Positions 1-9,092 of a DNA stretch of 64,000 nucleotides are shown here, piece by piece. Source of the DNA: Gemmatimonadaceae bacterium (GTDB lineage Bacteria; Gemmatimonadota; Gemmatimonadetes; Gemmatimonadales; Gemmatimonadaceae). The notes below the pieces were generated by a model. That model was given only the letters and a program-made list of their open reading frames with translations. It was not told where the DNA came from and searched no databases. The stretch spans positions 1 through 64,000 of the forward strand of contig DASUHB010000063.1 in NCBI GenBank assembly GCA_036273715.1, given 5' to 3'. Made by a program: the position numbers and the translations under genes. Every line of letters begins with the position of its first letter. Position 1 is the first letter of the stretch.

Positions 1-777
1 CACGAGCTCGAGGCCGCGCTCGCGCAGGACAAAGTCGACTGCTGCGTGCACTCGCTCAAGGACCTGCCCACCGATTCGCCCCCAGGCCTAACGATCGCCG
101 CTGTGCTCGAGCGCGAAGATCCGCGCGACGTCCTCGTCGTCAACGAGAGCATCGCCGCCGAGTCGCTGGCCGAGTTGCCGCGCGGCAGCCGCGTCGGCAC
201 ATCGAGCTTGCGCCGCCGCGCGCAACTGCGCGCCGCCCGGCCCGACCTCGACGTGGTCGATCTGCGCGGCAACGTCCCCACACGCGTGCGCAAAGTGGAT
301 GAAGGCCAGGTGCACGCCGCGATCCTCGCCGCCGCCGGCCTCCGCCGCCTCGACGCGCACGGCCGCATCTCGGCGTGGCTCGAACCGCCCGAGTGGCTGC
401 CGGCGCCGGGACAGGGGGCGATCGCCGTCACGGCGCGCGCCGACGACGCGGCCACGTTAGGCATCCTCGCGCGGCTCGATCACGCGCCGACGGCCATGGC
501 CGTTGCCGCCGAGCGCGCGTTCCTCGCCGCGCTCGAAGGGGGATGCCAGGTGCCCATTGGCGCGCTGGTCATGGCGGAAGCGTCGGGTCTCGTGCTCCAT
601 GGGCTCATCGCCGACGTCGATGGTCGCCGCGTCCTGCGCGGCAGCGCCTCCGTCGATGCCGGCGATCCGGCATCGTCGGGCGCGCGCCTCGCCGCCGATC
701 TCATCCGCCGGGGCGCGGCCGAAATCCTCGCCGCGCTGCGCGGCCTCGAGGCCGTGCCGGCGCCGCAGCCCGAATGA
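1..777 (+). CDS. hemC: Porphobilinogen deaminase (hydroxymethylbilane synthase), 5' end outside window
   Basis: Cytosolic tetrapyrrole-pathway enzyme that condenses four porphobilinogens into hydroxymethylbilane. The frame is open from base 1, and the text before the GTG at 46 still reads as HemC, so the start lies upstream of the window. Visible family marks are VHSLKDLPT near the left edge (active-site region), GTSSLRRRAQ and LRGNVPTR (substrate and cofactor binding), and the cofactor-attachment cysteine in EGGCQVPIGA (codon 544-546). The protein ends at GAA TGA (777). It lies 36 nt before hemB, so the two consecutive pathway steps are probably co-transcribed. Two copies of the dispersed GTTAGGC word lie inside it (86, 455). 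Confidence 0.95.
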   Translation, partial: HELEAALAQDKVDCCVHSLKDLPTDSPPGLTIAAVLEREDPRDVLVVNESIAAESLAELPRGSRVGTSSLRRRAQLRAARPDLDVVDLRGNVPTRVRKVDEGQVHAAILAAAGLRRLDAHGRISAWLEPPEWLPAPGQGAIAVTARADDAATLGILARLDHAPTAMAVAAERAFLAALEGGCQVPIGALVMAEASGLVLHGLIADVDGRRVLRGSASVDAGDPASSGARLAADLIRRGAAEILAALRGLEAVPAPQPE

Positions 778-813
778 TGCCGCCCCCGCCGTCCCGCTCC
801 TTCCGTTAGGCAC

Positions 814-1785
814 ATGGCATTCCCGATTCAACGCCCTCGCCGGTTGCGCCGCACCGAATCGCTGCGCCGCCTCGTCCGCGAAACCCACCTCGTGCCCGAG
901 CAGCTCATCCTCCCGCTGTTCGTGCGCGCCGGCACCGGCGTACGCCGGACCATCGACGCGATGCCCGGCGTGGCCCAAACGTCGGTCGACGAACTGCTGC
1001 GCGACGCCGAGCGCGCGGCCAAGGCCGGCGTGGGCGGCGTGCTCTTGTTCGGCATCCCGGAACACAAAGATGCGACGGGCACCGAGTCCTGGGCCGACGA
1101 CGGGCCCGTGCAACGCGCCGTGCGCGCGCTCAAACGCGAGCTGCCTAACTTGGTCGTGATCACCGACGTGTGCCTCTGCGAGTACACCGACCACGGCCAC
1201 TGCGGCATGCTCGTGGACGGCGACGTCGACAACGATGCGACGCTCGAGCTCCTCGCGCGCGAAGCCGTGTCGCACGCGCACGCCGGCGCGGACATCGTCG
1301 CGCCGAGCGACATGATGGATGGCCGCGTCGCTGCGATTCGCCGCGCACTCGATGGCGCGCAGTACGCGCACACGCCCATCCTGTCGTACGCCGCCAAATT
1401 CGCCTCCGTGTTTTACGGCCCGTTCCGTGAGGCGGCGGAATCCACGCCCAAGACCGGCGATCGACGCGGTTATCAAATGGACCCAGCGAACGCGCGCGAA
1501 GCGCTGCGCGAAGTGAAGCTCGACCTCGACGAGGGCGCGGATGCCGTGATGGTGAAGCCCGCCGGCCCGTACCTCGACGTCATCGCGCGCGTGCGGCGCA
1601 CGACCGCGGTCCCCCTCGCCGCCTATCAGGTGAGCGGCGAATTTGCTATGATTAAAGCAGCCGCCGAGCGCGGGTGGCTCGACGGCGACCGAGCGATGAT
1701 GGAGTCGCTCACTGCCATTCGCCGCGCCGGCGCGGACATCATCATCACGTATTGTGCGGTCGACGCGGCTGCTCGACTCCGTTAG
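814..1785 (+). CDS. hemB: Delta-aminolevulinic acid dehydratase (porphobilinogen synthase), zinc type
   Basis: Joins two 5-aminolevulinates into porphobilinogen, the step before HemC. It is 323 aa, normal for the family. Schiff-base lysines are K195 (SYAAKFAS) and K248 ([10 protein letters not shown]). C120, C122 and C130 in [13 protein letters not shown] match the metal-site cysteines of the zinc-dependent enzymes (known from the E. coli protein), so a catalytic zinc is likely. The start is ATG 814; no strong Shine-Dalgarno is visible, only an AGG inside a GTTAGGC copy three bases before the ATG. The stop codon TAG is itself made by a GTTAGGC copy (1780-1787). Operon with hemC. Confidence 0.97.
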   Translation: MAFPIQRPRRLRRTESLRRLVRETHLVPEQLILPLFVRAGTGVRRTIDAMPGVAQTSVDELLRDAERAAKAGVGGVLLFGIPEHKDATGTESWADDGPVQRAVRALKRELPNLVVITDVCLCEYTDHGHCGMLVDGDVDNDATLELLAREAVSHAHAGADIVAPSDMMDGRVAAIRRALDGAQYAHTPILSYAAKFASVFYGPFREAAESTPKTGDRRGYQMDPANAREALREVKLDLDEGADAVMVKPAGPYLDVIARVRRTTAVPLAAYQVSGEFAMIKAAAERGWLDGDRAMMESLTAIRRAGADIIITYCAVDAAARLR

Positions 1786-1829
1786 GCTTTGGAGCGAGGG
1801 CCGCCCTGGCGCGCGTTAGGAGCGGCACC

Positions 1830-2900
1830 ATGCACCATCGCGAATTCCCCGGCACCGGCGTCTCGGTGAGCGAGGTCGGCTTCGGCCTCTGGACCCTCTC
1901 CACCGGATGGTGGGGCGAAAAAACCGACGACGAAGCCGTCGCCATGCTCCGAGAGGCGTACGACACGCACGGCGTCACCTTCTTCGATGCCGCCGATGCC
2001 TATGGCAACGGGCGAAGTGAACGCCAGCTCGCCACCGCGTTCGGCACCATGCGCGATCGCGTCGTGTACGGCACCAAAATCGGCTACGACATCTACGACG
2101 CCGCGGCGCAGTCCGCCCGCCGCGGCCAGAGCGAGCTGCCCCAGCGCTTCGAGCCGGCCTTCATGCGCCACGCGGTCGAACAGTGCCTGCGCCGTCTGAA
2201 CACCGACTACATCGACGTGCTCCAGCTGCACAACGTGAAGATGCAGCACGTCCGCGATCCGTTAGTCTGGGAGACGATGCGCGCCCTCACGCGCGAAGGG
2301 AAAATCCGGGCCTGGGGCGCCGCGTTCGGCCCCGCCATCGGCTGGCTGTACGAAGCGGTGGAGCTCGTCGAACGCGAACCGGACATCAACACCATCCAGA
2401 TGATCTGGAACATCCTCGAGCAGCACCCCGGCACGGCCATGCTCGAGGCGGCGCGGGCCCACGCGCCTAACTGTGTGTTCAACATCCGCGTCACCCACGC
2501 GTCGGGCATGCTCGAGGGCAAGTACAGCGAAGACACGGTGTTCCCCGAGCACGACCACCGCCGCCACCGGCCCCGGTCGTGGCTCGTCAACGGCGTCCGC
2601 AAAGTCAAGACGCTCGACTTCCTCACCACGCGGGCGACGTTAGGCCAGGCGTCCCTCCAGTGGCTCCTCGCCGAGCCGCGCGTCGTCACCACGCTGCCCA
2701 ACATTTACGACCGCGAGCAGCTCGCCGAATTCGCCGCCGCATCAGATGCGCCGCCGCTCACGCCCGAACAAATGCGGCGCGTCGCCGAGCTCGCGCGGCA
2801 GAATTTCGGCGTCGTCGAGGAGCCGATGACCTACAAGGGCACGATGCACCGGCCGTCCGACGCCGACGCCGCCCGCGCGCCGCAACCCGCGGCCCCGTGA
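1830..2900 (+). CDS. Aldo/keto reductase
   Basis: NAD(P)H-dependent oxidoreductase of the AKR superfamily, 356 aa, substrate unknown. The start is the ATG at 1830, chosen because AGGAG (1818-1822) sits 7 nt upstream; a longer frame reaching back into hemB has no such support. The AKR tetrad is visible: Asp and Tyr in FFDAADAYGNG, Lys in VYGTKIGYD, His in DVLQLHN. The barrel continues through RAWGAAFGPAIG and the cofactor-binding end ASLQWLLAEPRVVTTLPN. It lies 44 nt after hemB and overlaps the next gene by 4 nt (GTGA), so it belongs to the same transcription unit. A role in heme metabolism is not shown by the sequence. Confidence 0.9.
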   Translation: MHHREFPGTGVSVSEVGFGLWTLSTGWWGEKTDDEAVAMLREAYDTHGVTFFDAADAYGNGRSERQLATAFGTMRDRVVYGTKIGYDIYDAAAQSARRGQSELPQRFEPAFMRHAVEQCLRRLNTDYIDVLQLHNVKMQHVRDPLVWETMRALTREGKIRAWGAAFGPAIGWLYEAVELVEREPDINTIQMIWNILEQHPGTAMLEAARAHAPNCVFNIRVTHASGMLEGKYSEDTVFPEHDHRRHRPRSWLVNGVRKVKTLDFLTTRATLGQASLQWLLAEPRVVTTLPNIYDREQLAEFAAASDAPPLTPEQMRRVAELARQNFGVVEEPMTYKGTMHRPSDADAARAPQPAAP

Positions 2901-3442
2901 TCCACCCCTGGCACGACCTGCCGCCCGGACCGCATCCGCCGGACGAGGTCACGACCGTCGTCGAGATCCCGAGCGGCAGCAAGAACAAATACGAGCTGGA
3001 CAAGCGATCGGGCCTCTTTCGCCTCGATCGCGTGCTGTTCTCGGCTGTCCACTACCCGGGCGACTACGGCTTCATCCCGCGTACGCTCGCCGAGGACCAC
3101 GACCCGTGCGACGTCCTCGTGCTCCTCAACGAGCCGACCTTCCCGGGCTGCCAGATCGATACCCGACCCATCGGCGTGCTGCGGATGCTGGACCGCGGCG
3201 AGCTCGACTACAAGATTCTTGGCGTGCCCAGCCATGATCCCTTCTACGCCGAGTTCTTCGACATCGCCGACATCCCGCAGCACTATCTCAAGGAAGTCGA
3301 GCACTTCTTCCACATCTACAAGGACCTTGAAGGCAAACGTGTCCAGACGGTCGGATGGGAGAAGAGCGACATCGCCTTGCGCGTGATCGACGACGCCATC
3401 CGGCGATACGACGAACAGTTCGTAGTGGCATCCGGTCCGTGA
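2897..3442 (+). CDS. ppa: Inorganic pyrophosphatase, family I
   Basis: Hydrolyses pyrophosphate to phosphate and so pulls biosynthetic reactions forward; soluble, Mg-dependent. The family I signature is present in EDHDPCDVLVL (Asp ligands), together with EIPSGSKNKYELDK (substrate-binding Glu and Lys) and HYPGDYGFIPRT. It is 181 aa, the usual length. The start is GTG 2897, which overlaps the reductase stop as GTGA. It ends overlapping the DHH gene as GTGA, so the three genes are translationally coupled. Pairing with a DHH phosphoesterase fits a nucleotide or phosphate housekeeping role. Confidence 0.95.
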   Translation: MIHPWHDLPPGPHPPDEVTTVVEIPSGSKNKYELDKRSGLFRLDRVLFSAVHYPGDYGFIPRTLAEDHDPCDVLVLLNEPTFPGCQIDTRPIGVLRMLDRGELDYKILGVPSHDPFYAEFFDIADIPQHYLKEVEHFFHIYKDLEGKRVQTVGWEKSDIALRVIDDAIRRYDEQFVVASGP

Positions 3443-4914
3443 ACGATCGCATGACGCCCATGCAATCGTCGTCACAGTCCAAGGTCGGCGTGCTGTTCGT
3501 GTCGGACCAGCCGGGGCGGTTGCAGGCGCTGCGGCAAAGTGCGCTCGCCGGTCGCGAAGTGTTTCTCTGGACTGACGATCACGAACGCGTTCCCGATTGG
3601 TCCGTTCCGCTGCACGGCGATCCATCGAAATCTGAGACGTTCGCGCCGCTGGAGGGGCGCGACGCCATCGCGGTCATCGACCTCGCCGACGAATCGCGGG
3701 CGCGCCGCGTGGCGCGCGCCGTGCGCGCCGCGTTCCCGCCGGGGTCGATTCTGGTCATCGACCACTGGCGCAGCGCACACCATGGACCGGCACGCGATGG
3801 CCTTCGCTGGTTGGACGAGGGCGAGCTGCTCGCCGACGCGATCGAGCTCGTGGTGCGCCGCGTGGCATCGCACAAGCGCCTGCGCGGCCTGCGCCGCGCG
3901 CTACGCGGGAGCCGGACGTGCGCGTTCCTGGTGCAGAACGACCCGGACCCCGATGCGATTGCCTCGGCCCTCGCGCTGCGTCGCGCGTTAGGCCTGAGGC
4001 CCGAGCGCTCGCCGATCATCACGTTAGGCTACGTCACGCGCCCCGAAAATCGCCGCCTCATCGAGGAGCTGGGCATCCTCGTCAAGCACGTCACGCGCCG
4101 CCAGCTCGCCGACTGGGTGCCGCTCGTGCTCGTCGACGTGCAGCCGCCGTACTTCACGGTGCCGCTGCCCGAAGTGGCGGCCGTGCTGGATCACCATCCC
4201 ACGAGCGGCCCCTACCGCGCCAGCTACCGCGACGTGCGCACGTGGTTCGGCGCGAGCGCGACGATGGCCGCCGAGTATCTGCTCGCATCGACCGACGAAG
4301 AAATCGCGACGCCGCTGGCGACCGCGCTGCTCTACGGCATCGTCACCGACACAAAGTCGCTGTCGCGGTCGGCCAGCGACGACGACCTGCAGATGTTCGC
4401 GTATCTGTTCCCGCGCGCCGATCAGGCGATGCTGCGCCGCATCCAGCATCCGTCGTACGGCACGCTGGCGCTCAAGCGGTTCGGCGAAGCGTTGCAGCGG
4501 CCGCGCGTCCACGGCGGACTGGCGTACGTGCACCTGGGCCGTCTGCCCGAGGATCAGGAACACATCGTCGCGCAGCTGGCCGAATTCTGCCTCGGCATGG
4601 CCGGCGCGTCGGTGTCCGCGGTCTCGGGCGTGTTCGGCGAGAATCTGGTGATGAGCACGCGCGCGCTGTCGCCCGAGGCAAAGTTAGGCGATCGGCTGCG
4701 CGCGGCGTTCAAGCGCTATGGCAGCGCGGGCGGCCACCCGGTGATGGCGAAGGCGGTCATGGGCCTCGACCAATGGCGGCGCGACCACCCGTTCCGCGAC
4801 ACACGCTCCCTCGAGCGCACCGTGCAGCAGGCCTTACGCAAAGCGCTCGCCGTGTCCTCGAACGGGACACGGCCCGTCGTCAGCTCGCCTTCCGGAGCAC
4901 GAGCGCGGCATTGA
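3439..4914 (+). CDS. DHH/DHHA1 family phosphoesterase with an extra N-terminal domain
   Basis: Probable metal-dependent phosphoesterase of the NrnA/RecJ-like DHH superfamily, 491 aa. The first ~140 residues begin KVGVLFVSDQPGR and look like a separate Rossmann-type (RCK/TrkA-N-like) domain; this is an inference from the pattern. Motif I is QNDPDPDAIAS, the DHH motif is VLDHHPTSG, DTKSLSRSAS supplies the next metal ligand, and the DHHA1 glycine motif near the end is GSAGGHPVMA. The true substrate (nanoRNA, pAp, cyclic dinucleotide) cannot be told from sequence. Start GTG 3439 overlaps the pyrophosphatase stop; ATG 3451 is an alternative. The 3' end overlaps the convergent ketosynthase gene by 35 nt. 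Confidence 0.88.
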   Translation: MNDRMTPMQSSSQSKVGVLFVSDQPGRLQALRQSALAGREVFLWTDDHERVPDWSVPLHGDPSKSETFAPLEGRDAIAVIDLADESRARRVARAVRAAFPPGSILVIDHWRSAHHGPARDGLRWLDEGELLADAIELVVRRVASHKRLRGLRRALRGSRTCAFLVQNDPDPDAIASALALRRALGLRPERSPIITLGYVTRPENRRLIEELGILVKHVTRRQLADWVPLVLVDVQPPYFTVPLPEVAAVLDHHPTSGPYRASYRDVRTWFGASATMAAEYLLASTDEEIATPLATALLYGIVTDTKSLSRSASDDDLQMFAYLFPRADQAMLRRIQHPSYGTLALKRFGEALQRPRVHGGLAYVHLGRLPEDQEHIVAQLAEFCLGMAGASVSAVSGVFGENLVMSTRALSPEAKLGDRLRAAFKRYGSAGGHPVMAKAVMGLDQWRRDHPFRDTRSLERTVQQALRKALAVSSNGTRPVVSSPSGARARH

Positions 4915-6118
4915 TCCCGCCGAAGCCGAACGAGTTCGACAACAGCAGCTCGGGTTGCGCGGCGCGGCCGATCCGCGGGATGTAGTCCAGGTCGCAGCCG
5001 TCGCCGGGCGTGGCCAGGTTCACGGTGGGCGGCAGCCAGTCGCGCGTCATGGCGAGCGCGCAGATGGCGGCTTCGATCGCCCCGCTCGCGCCTAACGCAT
5101 GCCCGTAGTAGCCCTTGGTGCCGCTCACCTGCATCCGGTAGGCGTGGTCGCCGAACACGTGCTTGATGGCCAGCGTCTCCGTAGCGTCGTTGAGCGGCGT
5201 CGAGCTCCCGTGCGCATTGACGTAGTCGATCTCGTCCGGGCGCACGTGCGCATCGTCCAACGCGCGCCGCATCGACCGCGCGGCCTGCGAGCCATCGGGG
5301 CGCGGCGCGGTCATGTGGTAGGCGTCGTTGGACATCCCGAAGCCCAGCACTTCGCCGTAGATCGGCGCGCCGCGTGCAATCGCCCGTTCGCGCTCTTCGA
5401 GCACCAGCACCGAGGCCGCCTCGGCCATCACGAACCCATCGCGGTCGCGATCGAATGGGCGGCTCGCGCTCGACGGGTCGTCGTTGCGGGTGGACATCGC
5501 GCGGATGATCGCGAACGCGCCGAAGCAGAGCGGCCAGAGCGGCGCTTCGGCGCCGCCGCAGATCATCACGTCGGCGTAGTCGTCGCGGATCTGGCGGAAG
5601 CCGTCGCCGATCGCAATCGTGCCCGAGGCGCAGCTCATCGCGTTCGTGCTGTTGGGCCCCTGGACGCCGAACTCGATGGCGATGTTGCAGCTCGCGGCGC
5701 CGCCGAACACCATCAGCGCGAGCGCCGGATCCACGTCGCGCAGGCCGCCCTGGTAGTAGACGCCGCACTGCTCCTCGGCGTAGCCCACGCCGCCTAACGC
5801 AGTGCCCATCATGGTGCCCACGCGCTCCTTGTCCTCGACGGCGAGGTCGAGGTGCGCATCCTCGATCGCCATGCGCGCCGCGGCCACCGAGAACTGCCCG
5901 AACCGGTCCAGCCGGCGGGCGCGCTTCTTCTCGAGGAAGTCGTTAGGCTCGAAGTCCCGTACTTCGCCCGCCAGGTGGCTGCGGAACGGCGACGGATCGA
6001 ACCGCGACACCTCGGTCACAGCCGATCGCTGCGCCTGAAGCCCGCACCAGAGACCATCGACACTGATGCCGATCGGGGTGATGCAGCCGATACCGGTGAT
6101 CACTACGCGACGAGACAT
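4880..6118 (-). CDS. Beta-ketoacyl-ACP synthase II-like ketosynthase (FabF family)
   Basis: Condensing enzyme of 412 aa. The catalytic triad falls exactly on E. coli FabF numbering: C163 (AMSCASG), H303 (NAHGSSTP) and H340 (KGYYGHALGAS). The glycine-rich end SFGFGGINAALVL is intact. It is the last gene of a six-gene minus-strand operon with cyclase-like, methyltransferase, flavin and radical SAM genes. There is no acyl carrier protein, FabG or chain-length factor beside it, unlike a housekeeping fab cluster. I therefore think it serves a specialised lipid or polyketide pathway, but a main-pathway FabF cannot be excluded. ATG 6118 is chosen because MSRRVVITG is the normal N-terminus; the gap to the upstream gene is 40 nt. 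Confidence 0.9.
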   Translation of the reverse strand: MSRRVVITGIGCITPIGISVDGLWCGLQAQRSAVTEVSRFDPSPFRSHLAGEVRDFEPNDFLEKKRARRLDRFGQFSVAAARMAIEDAHLDLAVEDKERVGTMMGTALGGVGYAEEQCGVYYQGGLRDVDPALALMVFGGAASCNIAIEFGVQGPNSTNAMSCASGTIAIGDGFRQIRDDYADVMICGGAEAPLWPLCFGAFAIIRAMSTRNDDPSSASRPFDRDRDGFVMAEAASVLVLEERERAIARGAPIYGEVLGFGMSNDAYHMTAPRPDGSQAARSMRRALDDAHVRPDEIDYVNAHGSSTPLNDATETLAIKHVFGDHAYRMQVSGTKGYYGHALGASGAIEAAICALAMTRDWLPPTVNLATPGDGCDLDYIPRIGRAAQPELLLSNSFGFGGINAALVLRKAS

Positions 6119-6158
6119 ATTCACGCCAAGCGTTCGAGGATCCCATGTGGGCGCGCCG

Positions 6159-6680
6159 TCACCGGCGCTCTGCAACCGCGGCCAACCCTGCCAGCGTTCG
6201 GCTCGCGATGCCGTGAATGAACACCGGCCCGATCACGTGTCGAGCCGCTGTCACACCAATCATCGGCCACCGCGGCCCGTTCCACGAATGTACGATGCGT
6301 ACGAGCACACCGTCGTGATGCTCCTCGAACGACCACTCCACTTCCATCCCGCGCGTGATGCCGCGCACGTGCCGAAATCGTATCGCCGGCCGCGCCTCAT
6401 CGATCGCCATTTCCGACGTCCACCACGTGGGCCACGACACTGGCCCGAACGGACGCGACGCTGACATCGCCACGAGCCCGCCGCCCACCGCGTCGCGCGC
6501 CTCGAATCGTACCCATCGATAGTGCGCGAGGTGTTCCGGCCATCGATCGACGTCGCGTGCCAGCGCAAACATCGTGCGGATGGGTGCTCGAACCACGCGT
6601 TCGTCGGTGACGTTCATTGCCCATCCCGCCGGCATCGGCGGAAGGCGCACGGCGTCGCGCATCGTGCCCGCCGCCGTCAT
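6159..6680 (-). CDS. SRPBCC / polyketide cyclase-dehydrase-like protein
   Basis: A 173-aa protein with the START/SRPBCC layout: a strand reading VRAPIRTMFALARDVDRWPEHLAHYRWVR is followed by a beta sheet (MEVEWSFEEHHDGVLVRIVHSW) and a long C-terminal helix. This fold binds hydrophobic ligands and includes aromatase/cyclases of type II polyketide pathways and coenzyme Q-binding proteins. The start ATG 6680 overlaps the methyltransferase stop as ATGA, so it is translated as part of the operon. The neighbours (ketosynthase downstream, methyltransferase and oxidoreductases upstream) make a cyclase or ligand-chaperone role reasonable; this is inferred from context. Confidence 0.8.
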   Translation of the reverse strand: MTAAGTMRDAVRLPPMPAGWAMNVTDERVVRAPIRTMFALARDVDRWPEHLAHYRWVRFEARDAVGGGLVAMSASRPFGPVSWPTWWTSEMAIDEARPAIRFRHVRGITRGMEVEWSFEEHHDGVLVRIVHSWNGPRWPMIGVTAARHVIGPVFIHGIASRTLAGLAAVAERR

Positions 6681-7378
6681 GCTGGTGCCGGCGTCCACGA
6701 CGCCGTCACGCGAAAACCCAGCCGATAGCGGACGTCGGCACGCTGCCCAACGGCCTGCTCGATCAACTCGCCCAACTCGCGGCGCGTGAATCCACGCAGC
6801 ACGGAGACTACGCCGTCGTGCCTGCTCACCGGGTGGAAGCGCAGCGGAAACGACGCGAGCCAGATGCCGCCGGCGGCGAGCCAGCTGCGATGCAGGTCGC
6901 TCACGATTACCCGTGTTCGCGCCACGCGGTCGAGCTCGCGCAACACCGCGGCTGCATCGGCGCGCTCGAAGTGGTGCAGCACCTGCGAGCACATGGCGAC
7001 GTCCACGCTGTCGTCGGCGAGCGGCAGGTGCAGCGCGTCGGCCGACATCACCATGGTGCGCTCGGCTGCAATGCGCGCCAGCGACTCCGATCGCTCGATG
7101 CCGATCGTGTCGAGTTGGATGCCGCGGCGGTGCCCCCACTCGGTGGCGGCCGCCGGGATGTCGCCCCGGCCCGTGCCGACGTCGAGCAGCGTGAGCGGCT
7201 CGTCCGCAGCGGCGTCCACGGCGCGGCGCAGCTCGGCGATCACGGCGCGCGTGCCGCCGAACAACGTGTTGGCGCGCGCCACGTCGCCTAACGAGCGGCG
7301 GACGACGCGCGCGTCCATCCGCTCGGCGTCGTCCAGGAACTCGCGCCCGCGCCGCGGGCGCGGCGTGACGGCGATCAC
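6677..7378 (-). CDS. Class I SAM-dependent methyltransferase
   Basis: A 233-aa Rossmann methyltransferase. Motif I is TLLDVGTGRGD, the acidic end of the second strand is IGIERSE, and DVAMCSQVLHHFERADAAAVLRELDRV is the typical UbiE/Methyltransf_11 post-motif region. The LHHF pattern resembles quinone and polyketide C- or O-methyltransferases, but the acceptor is unknown. The start is taken as GTG 7378, which overlaps the flavin reductase stop as GTGA; the end overlaps the cyclase-like gene as ATGA. Both couplings place it firmly in the minus-strand biosynthetic operon. Confidence 0.87.
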   Translation of the reverse strand: MIAVTPRPRRGREFLDDAERMDARVVRRSLGDVARANTLFGGTRAVIAELRRAVDAAADEPLTLLDVGTGRGDIPAAATEWGHRRGIQLDTIGIERSESLARIAAERTMVMSADALHLPLADDSVDVAMCSQVLHHFERADAAAVLRELDRVARTRVIVSDLHRSWLAAGGIWLASFPLRFHPVSRHDGVVSVLRGFTRRELGELIEQAVGQRADVRYRLGFRVTASWTPAPA

Positions 7379-7848
7379 CGCTCCATCTGCGCGTAGCCGC
7401 CGCGATAATACAGCAGCGGACGGCCATCCGCCGCGCCGGCCGCGATCACATCGCCTAACACGATCATGTGGTCGCCGCCATCGAATCGCGACGCGACGCT
7501 GCACTCCAGATACGCGAGAATGTCGTCGAGCAGCACGCATCCGGTGACGCCGCGCGTGTAGCCCAACCCGTCGAACCGGTCGTCGCGTTCCTCGGCGAAA
7601 CGGCGCGAGATCGCTTCCTGCGCCGTGGTGAGGATGTTGACGGCGAACTGCGATGCGCCCGCGATGACCGGATACATGTCCGCGCTGCGTTCCACGCAGC
7701 ACAGGACGCGCGGCGGATCGAGACTCACGGAACAGAACGCGCTCACGGTCATACCGTGGTCGCGGCCCGATGTATCTCGAGCGGTGACGACGGTGACCCC
7801 GGTCGCGAACCGGCCAAGCGTGCTGCGAAACGTCGGTGCATCGATCAT
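7375..7848 (-). CDS. Flavin reductase-like, FMN-binding split-barrel protein
   Basis: A 157-aa member of the DIM6/NTAB flavin reductase family: FRSTLGRFATGVTVVTA at the N-terminus, MTVSAFCSVSLDPPRVLCCV (flavin contacts) and HMIVLGDV (conserved late His). Such proteins use NAD(P)H to supply reduced flavin to a partner monooxygenase, or act as small FMN oxidoreductases. The adjacent FAD-dependent oxidoreductase is the obvious candidate partner, although that enzyme looks more like the geranylgeranyl-reductase family than a two-component monooxygenase. ATG 7848 lies 17 nt after the upstream stop. Confidence 0.87.
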   Translation of the reverse strand: MIDAPTFRSTLGRFATGVTVVTARDTSGRDHGMTVSAFCSVSLDPPRVLCCVERSADMYPVIAGASQFAVNILTTAQEAISRRFAEERDDRFDGLGYTRGVTGCVLLDDILAYLECSVASRFDGGDHMIVLGDVIAAGAADGRPLLYYRGGYAQMER

Positions 7849-7865
7849 GGCGTCCGGAATCTCCG

Positions 7866-9092
7866 TCAGGTCGCGAGCAGGCGGAGAAGATAGCGCAGCG
7901 ACAGAATTTCGCTCGGCGGGACGAAGTCGCCGGCGACGCCGACGAACAGATCGGCCATGTCCTTGCGTTGGCCGAGGGTCCGCGCGGCGCGGTTCATGAG
8001 GGCAGGGACGGCAACGGCGAGCGACACCAGGCGCTCGACGCGCCACTTGCCGCGAAACGTGCGACGGCGCTCGGCGTCGTACGCGGCGAGTGCAGCGTCG
8101 GCATCGGTTGGGGAGCGTGCTTCGAGCGCGTTCGCGATGTGCGGCGCGACCAGCTCGCCGCCGCGCAGCGCCGCATAGATGCCTTCGCCGGTGAACGGAT
8201 CGTAGAAGTCTGCCGCGTCGCCCACCAGCGCCGCGCCGCGCGCCCACGCGCGGCGCGCGTGGTGGGCGAACGGCCCCGTGGCTCGGACCGCATCCACACG
8301 TTCGGCGCGCGCCAAGCGCGCGCCTAAGTGTGGATGCGCTCGGAGCCACCCGTCGAAGAAGGCCGCCGCCGCCCCCGCGGCGCGCTTGACGCGCGCCGCG
8401 GGTGCGACGACGGCCACGTTAGTCAGCCCACCGCCCACGTCCGCAATCCCCGCATAGCCGTCGCGCTCCACGTGCATCTCGCCGTACGCTCCCATGCCGT
8501 CGACCCCGCGATAGTGCGCGATCATCGCGATGCGCCTGGGCAGCCGTCGCGCGCGCGACAATCCGAGCCGCCGCGCCACCACGGAGCGCAGGCCGTCCGC
8601 GCCGACAACGATGTCGGAACGCCGCACTGCGGACTGGCCGCGTGCGTCGAGCACCTCCACGCCGGCCACCGCGCCTCGTGCGTTCCGCACGAGACCCGTC
8701 ACCCGTTCTTCTTCCACCACCCGCGCGCCTGCGATCCGCGCCCGTTCGAGCAGGATGGCGTCGAGCAGCGACCGCCGGAGCGCCAGCCCGCGATCGCGGA
8801 ATCCCCGGAATCCGTGCGCGGCGGCGAAGTCGCCCCGCAACAGGGCTCCGTTAGGCGACCGGACCATCATGCCCGCCAGCTGCGCCGCCCCCGCGCGCTC
8901 GCACGCGCCTAACGCACCCATCGCGTCCAGCAGGCGCGAGGCTTCTGGACTCAGGTACTCGGCGCAGGGCTTCTCCCGCGGAAACCGCGCCCGGTCCAGC
9001 ACCAGGACGTCGATGCCGCGCCGGGCCAGGTGCCACGCCGTCGAACTCCCCGCCGGCCCGGCGCCCACCACGATCACGCGCGCGTGTGCCAC
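7866..9092 (-). CDS. FAD-dependent oxidoreductase, geranylgeranyl-reductase/FixC-like
   Basis: A 408-aa flavoprotein. The dinucleotide-binding motif is at the N-terminus (VIVVGAGPAGSSTAWHLARRG), followed by LDRARFPREKPCAEYLSPEA, typical of the geranylgeranyl reductase/halogenase branch. The second FAD motif is GAALVGDAADFYDPFTGEG. Such enzymes reduce isoprenoid double bonds or hydroxylate and oxidise aromatic and polyketide rings; the sequence alone does not decide. GTG 9092 begins directly after the radical SAM stop with no gap, so the two are coupled. In bacterial type III polyketide clusters a similar oxidoreductase and methyltransferase pair is known, but here a FabF-type ketosynthase takes the condensing role. 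Confidence 0.85.
   Translation of the reverse strand: MAHARVIVVGAGPAGSSTAWHLARRGIDVLVLDRARFPREKPCAEYLSPEASRLLDAMGALGACERAGAAQLAGMMVRSPNGALLRGDFAAAHGFRGFRDRGLALRRSLLDAILLERARIAGARVVEEERVTGLVRNARGAVAGVEVLDARGQSAVRRSDIVVGADGLRSVVARRLGLSRARRLPRRIAMIAHYRGVDGMGAYGEMHVERDGYAGIADVGGGLTNVAVVAPAARVKRAAGAAAAFFDGWLRAHPHLGARLARAERVDAVRATGPFAHHARRAWARGAALVGDAADFYDPFTGEGIYAALRGGELVAPHIANALEARSPTDADAALAAYDAERRRTFRGKWRVERLVSLAVAVPALMNRAARTLGQRKDMADLFVGVAGDFVPPSEILSLRYLLRLLAT

Noticed and set aside
804-1821. GTTAGG as a general ribosome-binding site
   Set aside because: It serves as such only before the aldo/keto reductase (AGGAG at 1818). Most copies are deep inside genes or on the opposite strand.
6677-7702. 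Longer versions of the methyltransferase and cyclase-like genes reaching into upstream genes
   Set aside because: The added residues are shadow sequence of the upstream gene, and 4-nt overlapping starts (GTG 7378, ATG 6680) explain the layout better.
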